Under the pieces are notes generated by a model. The model was not told the DNA's origin. It did no database searches and saw only the letters and a list, made by a program, of their open reading frames with translations. The translations under genes and the position numbers were made by a program. Shown piece after piece: positions 57,344 through 64,000 of a stretch of DNA of 64,000 nt; the first letter of the stretch is position 1, and each line of letters begins with the position of its first letter. This DNA comes from Vigna angularis (Eukaryota; Streptophyta; Magnoliopsida; Fabales; Fabaceae), in the NCBI RefSeq assembly GCF_016808095.1, contig NC_068970.1:37110630-37174629 (forward strand), given 5' to 3'.

Positions 57344-60300
57344 AAAGTACAACTTTTATATTAATATTTAAGGCATGCGTTATTTCCTTGTTGATACTGC
57401 ACCTTGTCAATTTTTTATGTATTAAAACTATTGAACTAAAAGACCAGGTGGATAGAATGTATTGCCAATCCTATCTCCGAACTGGGTTTAGAAAAACCCT
57501 TTACAGAAAGTACACGATAAAAAGCTTTGTTTGTAGTGATTACTTGAACATATATATGGAATGGATTAAAATTATTTATCATGAAATGCAATTGAATGAT
57601 GAATATGTAGGATTCTCTGGGAGGAAACAACAAAACTGTGATGATAGGTACAGACTTGATGCACGATGGAACTTTTAAAATTGTGTTTCATATATTCACA
57701 TGCATCATCTAAACTGTCAAGAATGTTGTACAAGTGGACCAATCGAGCTTCTATTTTATAGTGATACAAGTGGACCAATCGAGGTTCACGTACATCATTT
57801 CTAGATTGTCCTAGATTTGTTTGAATGTTTCTTATGTCATGGTAATATATTTCTCTTAATTTTTCAGATTCTTAAAATATCATTATACTTGAAGCAAGTA
57901 ATGCAGAGCTACAGCATGAGGTTAAAAGACGCCAATTAACTTCTGAGAATTTTGCACAAGGTGCTCTTGAGACCCAGGTTTTCTTTTGATCCTTACTCCC
58001 TTCTCAGTAGTGTTCTCTTTTACTATTTATAAACTGCAGAAGGAAAAATAGGAAAGTCTTCAGAAAGAATTGCTTAAACAATATTCACTAACATTCAAGC
58101 ATGTTTGTATCCACTTCTGAGAGCACTAGTCTTTACTTCCAGGCTGCCCTTAAATTTCTTCATGGAGCCTCTCTGTTAGAATCTGGCAACAGTGATAATT
58201 CCAAACACAGTAGATGATTCAATCAAAACAAATGTATAGTAGCACTGTAAAATGCGAGTAAGTCAACGGTTTTCTTTATAATCATGGTTATATATGTTTC
58301 AAATATCATATTTTGTTTAAAGCACTCATGGAAATATTCTTTCCTCAATCAATTGTTTTATTAAGTTGCAAGAATGCCTTCAAACCTCCTTGGCATTATT
58401 ATATCTTTCTGTTGATTTTTAAGTTGTATAACATTGCCTTAAATAATTGAATTTTTTTATAATGTCATACAATATATTCTTTATAACTTATTGTGGGATC
58501 AACCTGCCCCCAAATTACAGTTAACTCAATGAACAACGATGACAAAAAAAGATGATAGCTAAACAATAACAAAGTTAGGCAACAATAGAATAAGATAAAC
58601 ATCTCATTAAACCAAACCTTTGATTAACAAATGGTAAGAGTTCATTTTGTGAATTTTAAGAGAATAAGGTATTTGTATTAATGTTTGATTAAGAAAATCT
58701 AACGAAGATATTAAGATAACTAAGTTATATAAATGTGAAGGTTTACTTAAAAAGATTCAAAGAGAAAAATGAGAAGATAGATTCAATATAATCAAAAGAA
58801 AGAACACAAAATAACAAAGAAAATATAAATTGTAGAAGCATAAAATGGACAAAAGAAGATAAAGGTAAATGGAAAGACAATAAAGGAAAATGGGAGAAAG
58901 GTGGTCACCCCACTTGGAGTACTAAGCCACCATAGATAAGTGGTGATGTTACTACTTAAACCTTAGTTCAAGATAAGACTTGAAAGTTCAAAAACTCTCA
59001 ACAAAATACTCTCTTAATTCTCTAAAAGGAGTTGAGCATCATAACTTTACTTTAAAAAATATTCAACCCCTTAAAAGTGATGGAGAGACTCTCCTAAATA
59101 GGTAAATAAGTGGATTTCCTAATAATTACAAAGAAAAATAACATTTTAGAAACTAAGACAACCAAAAGATAAGATATTCTCCAAATCTTTGTGGGACTCA
59201 TCTAATCTTCAAAAGATATTTTCAAAAAATATGTTTTTCTCTCTCGTATGCATGTGCAACCTCAAAGAGAAAAATATCATTAGCAAACCTACAAAACACA
59301 AAACACAAGTCATAAATTTTAAAACAAAACTAAACCAAGCAAAAGAAAGAACGAAAAGAAACTTTCTTCTAAAATATGTTTATTTTCCATGAACTCCCTC
59401 TTCCATCTTTATTATGGGTTGGAGGTTCATCAATTACTACATAAATATCTAAAATCCCTTTTGGCTTGTTGAAGGATACAATAGGTGCGTCTCATGCAAT
59501 TTATTCAATTATTTTGTAATAGTCTAAGTAAGTTGCTTTTCATATAAAAGTTAATCTAGTTTTTCATAAATGTACAAAACTTATTAAAATAGATTATTAT
59601 TTTATTTGTAATGCCTTATAAGATGAATTAATTCTAGTTTTATATTCGTATTGACGAATAGCTCACATATATTTGACTAAATCTCTTAGTAAATTACAAT
59701 TTTCTTTATTATTAAGATATATATTATCTTCATGCTTCAACTTAAATATTAGTGAAATATTTTTGTAATTACTTTGTAAATATTTTCTAAGCTACAATAT
59801 CTCAACAACTATACTTTTTTTAAAATTTTAATGTGAACTTAAAAAATTAATTGCACGTTATTTTGTCCACAAATTTTCCTTTTACATAATTTAATCCTTA
59901 ATTTTTTTTTCTTTTCTAGAACTTAATTTAATTTTTAGTTTATTTATTTTTAATTACTGTTACTTTTAACGTGACATAATAAAACTACGAAAACACATGT
60001 TTTTTTGACGTTGTTTACGTAATAGTAATAGAAGTAGCTGAAATTTGTTACTAGAAATAATTTAATAGTAATTTAATATATTTTTAAATTTAAAATTAAA
60101 CATATTTATGTATAATTAAAAAAAATTAAGATAAATTTTGTAACTAATTAAAAATTAAAAAACTAAAACTGTAGAAAAAAGGTTAGGAAAAATTGTGAAT
60201 TTTTGAAAAATTTAAGGATGAAAAACACAAACTGAACCTTTATTTATTTGATTGATTTATATTAACGTGCATGTTTTCGAATGGTACGATGTAAAGTTGT
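57344..60300. other. Intergenic sequence with unassigned fragments
   Basis: Mostly AT-rich. Plus-strand words at 57880-57970 ('ASNAELQHEVKRRQLTSENF') look like a coiled-coil exon ending at a donor-like 'cag|gtttt', but I cannot name a family. The frame at 57388-57678 matches nothing I know. A phrase near 58905-58960 ('gtcaccccacttggagtac', 'taagccaccatagataag') looks like a dispersed retroelement repeat. Nothing was found from 59400 to 60300. Confidence 0.35.
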
Positions 60301-60354
60301 AAACGAAGATGACATGGTTGTGTTGTGATTCTGTTTCGTTATTGTTGGTGAGAA

Positions 60355-60444
60355 AAAATGGAACGAAATCTGTAACGCTATTCAGCTTCCGATTCTCTTG
60401 CATGCTTCAATGACCGATTTTACCGGTCCCCCAGACATGTTAAC
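60355..60444 (+). promoter_or_regulatory. Possible 5'-UTR exon of the MADS-box gene
   Basis: A more complex segment ('aacgctattcagcttccgat', 'gaccgattttaccggtcccc') ends at 'taac|gtaagc', a good splice donor. A (CT)-rich intron start follows. The next clear acceptor is 'gtgcag' at 61058, two bases before the ATG. This fits a leader exon, but further small leader exons cannot be excluded. Confidence 0.4.
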
Positions 60445-60449
60445 GTAAG

Positions 60450-60505
60450 CTCTCTCTCTCTCTTCTCCTTCTTTCTCTCTCTTCTCCCTCTTTCTCTCTC
60501 TCTTT
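60450..60505 (+). repeat. (CT)n-rich tract
   Basis: Runs of 'ctctctct' in the putative leader intron of the MADS-box gene. Confidence 0.85.
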
Positions 60506-60598
60506 GAATCTTCCATTGCCATTGCCATTGCCATTGTCATTCACAACCTCTCCCTCTCACATTCTACACCCTTAGCTTCTGAACCTTAATTTTTACTC

Positions 60599-60601
60599 AC
60601 A

Positions 60602-60632
<31 letters not shown>

Positions 60633-60642
60633 TATTATTATA
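60599..60642. repeat. (ATT)n microsatellite
   Basis: About 14 units with one interruption, in the putative leader intron. Confidence 0.95.
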
Positions 60643-61059
60643 TTCAACTTCCTCGTTTGCGTGAGTTTCTATATTCTTCTTTCTCTCTATTTTTTCTTGC
60701 AAAGCTCTTTCTATATTGTTCACATTCTGTCTTTCTCCTTGTCAACATTCGAAAACGTTGATAAAGGGTATACATACAAATCACGGAGCCACATGTTGTT
60801 ACTGTTGGTCATGTTGTTTCTTTTTAATTGAAGTTCTTCATTGGTTTTGGTATGTGAATCATTAGGGGCAAAAGCATGTAAGATGGGGTGTGTTGAAATT
60901 TGTATCTAGAAAATGCAATGCAAGTGCTTTTTGGAGCTAGGATCTATATATATTTGGAATCTTTTTCTGTGAATAGTAAGGTATATATACAGCACAATGC
61001 GTACAATTAAGGTTATTGTGGTTGTTAACTACGTTTATATGTACATAATAATGTGCAGG

Positions 61060-61283
61060 ATGGGCAGGGTAAAACTAAAGATAAAGAGGTTGGAGAACAC
61101 CAATGGCCGCCAAGCAACATATGCTAAAAGGAAAAATGGAATTATGAAAAAAGCTGCTGAATTATCTATATTGTGTGACATAGATATCATACTTCTCATG
61201 TTTGCGCCAAATGGAAAGCCTTCGGTATGTAGGGGGAGACGCAGGTAAACCCTAATAACACTCAAATTCTCTCATCATATCAT

Positions 61284-61371
<88 letters not shown>

Positions 61372-61804
61372 AATTACATTCATAGCTAGCTGTGTATTGA
61401 TGTTAGTTTTACCGAATAGTAATAGTTTAGATGGATGAAGACATACTGACATAAAAAACCCATCTTTAGTAATAGTTTGGATCATGCTTCATAATTTCTG
61501 TTCAACTGCAATATTGTTCTTCTAAGTTTCTGCAACTGCAACGCCCTGCAATTTCTATTTCATTTTTATGACAAGAAAAAACAAATTTAATTTAAATTTT
61601 CCATTCTAACTTCTGCATGTCAGTAGTGGAATAAGTATTGTTGTGTGGGATGTTAATTAAGGGAGTACAAGAAACATCTAGAGTATACATAAGCCAAAGA
61701 ACAGAGGTTGTCTTTAACCAAGACCAGAAATCAAAGTTATAATGCTTTGAACCAGCCATGTTGTATATTAAGTATGCCATGGTACACTGCATATTATGTG
61801 TATG

Positions 61805-61841
<37 letters not shown>

Positions 61842-64000
61842 TTGATGGGTATTAACTTTCTGTTACTTGTTATTTTACGAGCAATTATTGGAAAAGTTAT
61901 AAGTTGTATTACCATTTTCCTGATTATTTTTACTCCCCTCTTGGTGGATTTAGTAACTTAGAGGAAGTTATTGCGAAGTTTGCTCAACTAACTCCTCAGG
62001 AAAGGGCAAAAAGGTAGTTCACACAAACATGATATAATGTATTTGTTCCAAGTAATAGAAAGTAATACAATAAATTAACAAAAGGCTTTTTCAATTTATT
62101 GCAACAGGAAGTTGGAGACTCTTGAGGTAAGCGTTTCGAACAACTCAGTTCAAAATCCATACCCAGATAACATGGTTCATTTTTTTCTCTTTTTGAAGGG
62201 ATTCATATTAATGACATGTCTGTACATTTGAAAATTTAGGCACTGAAGAAAACGTTTAAGAAGTTAGACCATGATGTAAATATACAAGAATTTCTGGGCA
62301 CAAGGTATGTCACTCTGAGACTAACTTAATAACTATTCTTTTAAAAGATTTGATAATTTATATAAGTTCTGGCACTGAAACATTCGTTTCTTCTTGTTGT
62401 TTCCTTGTCACAGTAGTCAAAATATTGAGGTACCCACACAATTAAATTATTTGTTACTCTGTTGAATTTTGGGTTGTTGTTATAAATCACTGACTGACAT
62501 TGGGCAGGATTTGAGTAATCAAGCCAGGTTATTGCAGTCCCAAATTTCTGAGACTCACAAGAGATTAAGGTGGGTCTTTTCTTCTTTTCAGCTAGATTTT
62601 CACAAGCTATTGCTTTAGTTCCAACTTCTTTTATTTAAATGTAATATTTTTCTTAGTAGTATTGAGAAGGTGATTTCAAATTGATTGATAATATTAAAAT
62701 ATTTAGATCAAAATGCAATTTTATTAAATTCTTTTTAAATAATTAATATATGTATTAAGAGTGTAATTGAATACAAAGTTTAATAGATAATTGATCAGAT
62801 AATAAATAGCAGGGTATATTTCCCCCATCTTCATAATCAGATGTCCTCCCTAGTCTTTATGGGAGGTATTCCTTGTTAGGTCATCTCAACCTGTGGTTGT
62901 TCCCATTCGTGTATAGTTGATGATGTTTTTAAAAATCACACTAAAATGCACTTTTGATCAGTTAATAATGTAAAAACTTTACACTAATATTAAACTATTT
63001 ATTATTTGATTATGCAGTTGTTGGACTGAGTTTGATAAAATAACCAATGTGGAACAACTAGGACAGATGGAAAATTCACTCAGGGAGTCCCTAAATCAAA
63101 TTCGAACCCGAAAGGTATAATTGTTCTTGCTTTCAGACCATAATCTTCAAGTAAAGTTTATCATCACGGTTCTAATTAAGATTATCGTTAATTTTCCTTC
63201 TGATATCATGATGGCAGGAAAACATAAAAAAGCATCAACTTGCCTCGCTGCAATGCAATAATCAGGTAAAAAATTGTTTTGATAATTAATTTTCTTTTGC
63301 AGAATTGATTTCAGTATCACAGATAAAGGAGATAAGACTAAAGTATTTTTTATCTTCCAGTTCAATGAAATGAATATTCCCTTTAGAATGAGTGCAGAGC
63401 AGCATCTCCAACCTCTTTCATGGATTGCGAATGGTGACAGCCAGAATATAGTTTTACCTGAGGACTCAACCATGTTTCTCCACAAGTGAGTTATTTTTCT
63501 TCATGTAGTCGTAAGCATGACTGAAGAATATCTTATGGTACAAAACTGATTGATAAATTTGAACGATGATGATTTGTGTTAAGTTTGTAACACCGTTTAT
63601 TGGGAAAATCCTCAGAGATGTAGAGGGATCTGCAAGTTCATCTTTTGGGAGTTATGCGAGTTATCTTGGTTCAAGTATGAAGAATGAGATGTCTAACTCG
63701 GCACAAGAAAATGGGGTTCTTAGTGAGCTGAGCAGCACTGCAAATATGAGACTACAATTGAATGGACAGTTTCCATATCTTCCATACAATTTTAATTTAC
63801 TGAATAATTTGAAGTTTCAACCAAATGCAGAGATGAATCCACATGAAAATCCTGTAGATTATCATGTGAATGGAAGTTTAGAAGCACCGAGATCTGGTTT
63901 TGATTCTAATCACCATGCTTGGGCTTCCACATCAGGGCCCTGTGGTGTTACAATGTTTGATGACCAGTTGTATGCCCAGGCAAGCTCCACTAAAATGCAC
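61060..64000 (+). CDS. AGL30-like: MIKC*-type MADS-box transcription factor, AGL30/AGL65 class, 5' part
   Basis: Ten exons are visible: 61060-61244, 61954-62013, 62108-62126, 62240-62304, 62414-62429, 62508-62569, 63018-63114, 63218-63265, 63361-63485, 63616 onward. All join in frame with GT..AG introns, and the last runs off the window. The MADS domain (residues 1-60) opens 'MGRVKLKIKRLENTNGRQ' and has 'KRKNGIMKKAAELSILCDID'. The I/K-like part, split into many small exons, has 'KLETLEALKKTFKKLDHDVN' and 'LSCWTEFDKITNVEQLG', which match Arabidopsis AGL30 more closely than AGL65. Known P-clade MIKC* proteins (AGL30, 65, 94) bind DNA as heterodimers with S-clade partners and act mainly in maturing pollen. 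That role here is inference from the family. No lesion was found. Confidence 0.93.
61286..61367. repeat. Long (AT)n microsatellite in MADS-box intron 1
   Basis: About 80 bp of pure AT, starting about 40 bp after the exon-1 splice donor. Confidence 0.98.
61808..61837. repeat. (AT)n microsatellite in MADS-box intron 1
   Basis: AT run of about 30 bp, some 115 bp before the exon-2 acceptor. Confidence 0.95.

Overview
This is a stretch of plant nuclear DNA. It is AT-rich, has intron-bearing genes with GT..AG junctions, and is densely packed with LTR retrotransposons, CACTA (En/Spm) DNA transposons and (AT)n microsatellites. Repeat style and protein similarity suggest a eudicot, most likely a papilionoid legume of the Vigna/Phaseolus type. 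The species call is inference.

Layout. 1-4.6 kb: 3' internal end, LTR and primer-binding region of a Ty3/gypsy (Tat/Athila-like) element carrying GC-rich palindromic arrays. 4.7-7.5 kb: broken Ty1/copia (SIRE-like) on the minus strand. 7.9-8.4 kb: fragment of a host XPF/RAD1/UVH1 repair gene. 8.7-10.1 kb: gypsy-type solo LTR with an exact 5-bp target duplication. 10.9-11.9 kb: LINE-type zf-RVT/RNase H remnant. 14.5-23.1 kb: an end-to-end 8.57-kb CACTA transposon with matching TIRs, TSD, subterminal hairpin arms, a TNP2-type transposase gene broken by one frameshift and one stop, and a second ten-exon gene encoding a Ulp1-like (C48) protein that reads open throughout. 25.0-26.6 kb: non-autonomous CACTA. 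27.7-34.4 kb: transposon-poor island in which no gene is recognised. 34.5-37.0 kb: solo LTR with exact 5-bp TSD. 38.4-47.6 kb: four more short CACTA elements, each with its own 3-bp TSD and subterminal motif, two of them nested in an older, larger CACTA (44.07 to about 51.5 kb). 51.5-57.3 kb: copia LTR piece, TNP2 fragment, gypsy internal fragment, a 614-bp TRIM and a gag-protease-only copia element. 60.3-64.0 kb: the one clear host gene, a MIKC*-type MADS-box gene of the AGL30/AGL65 class, running off the right edge.

The central observation is a cluster of at least seven CACTA-type elements in about 37 kb. They share one plan: CACTA ends, 3-bp TSD, dense inverted subterminal motifs, and a core resembling an untranslated first exon. 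Each uses a different subterminal motif. In the largest element the accessory Ulp1-like gene is open while the transposase is broken.
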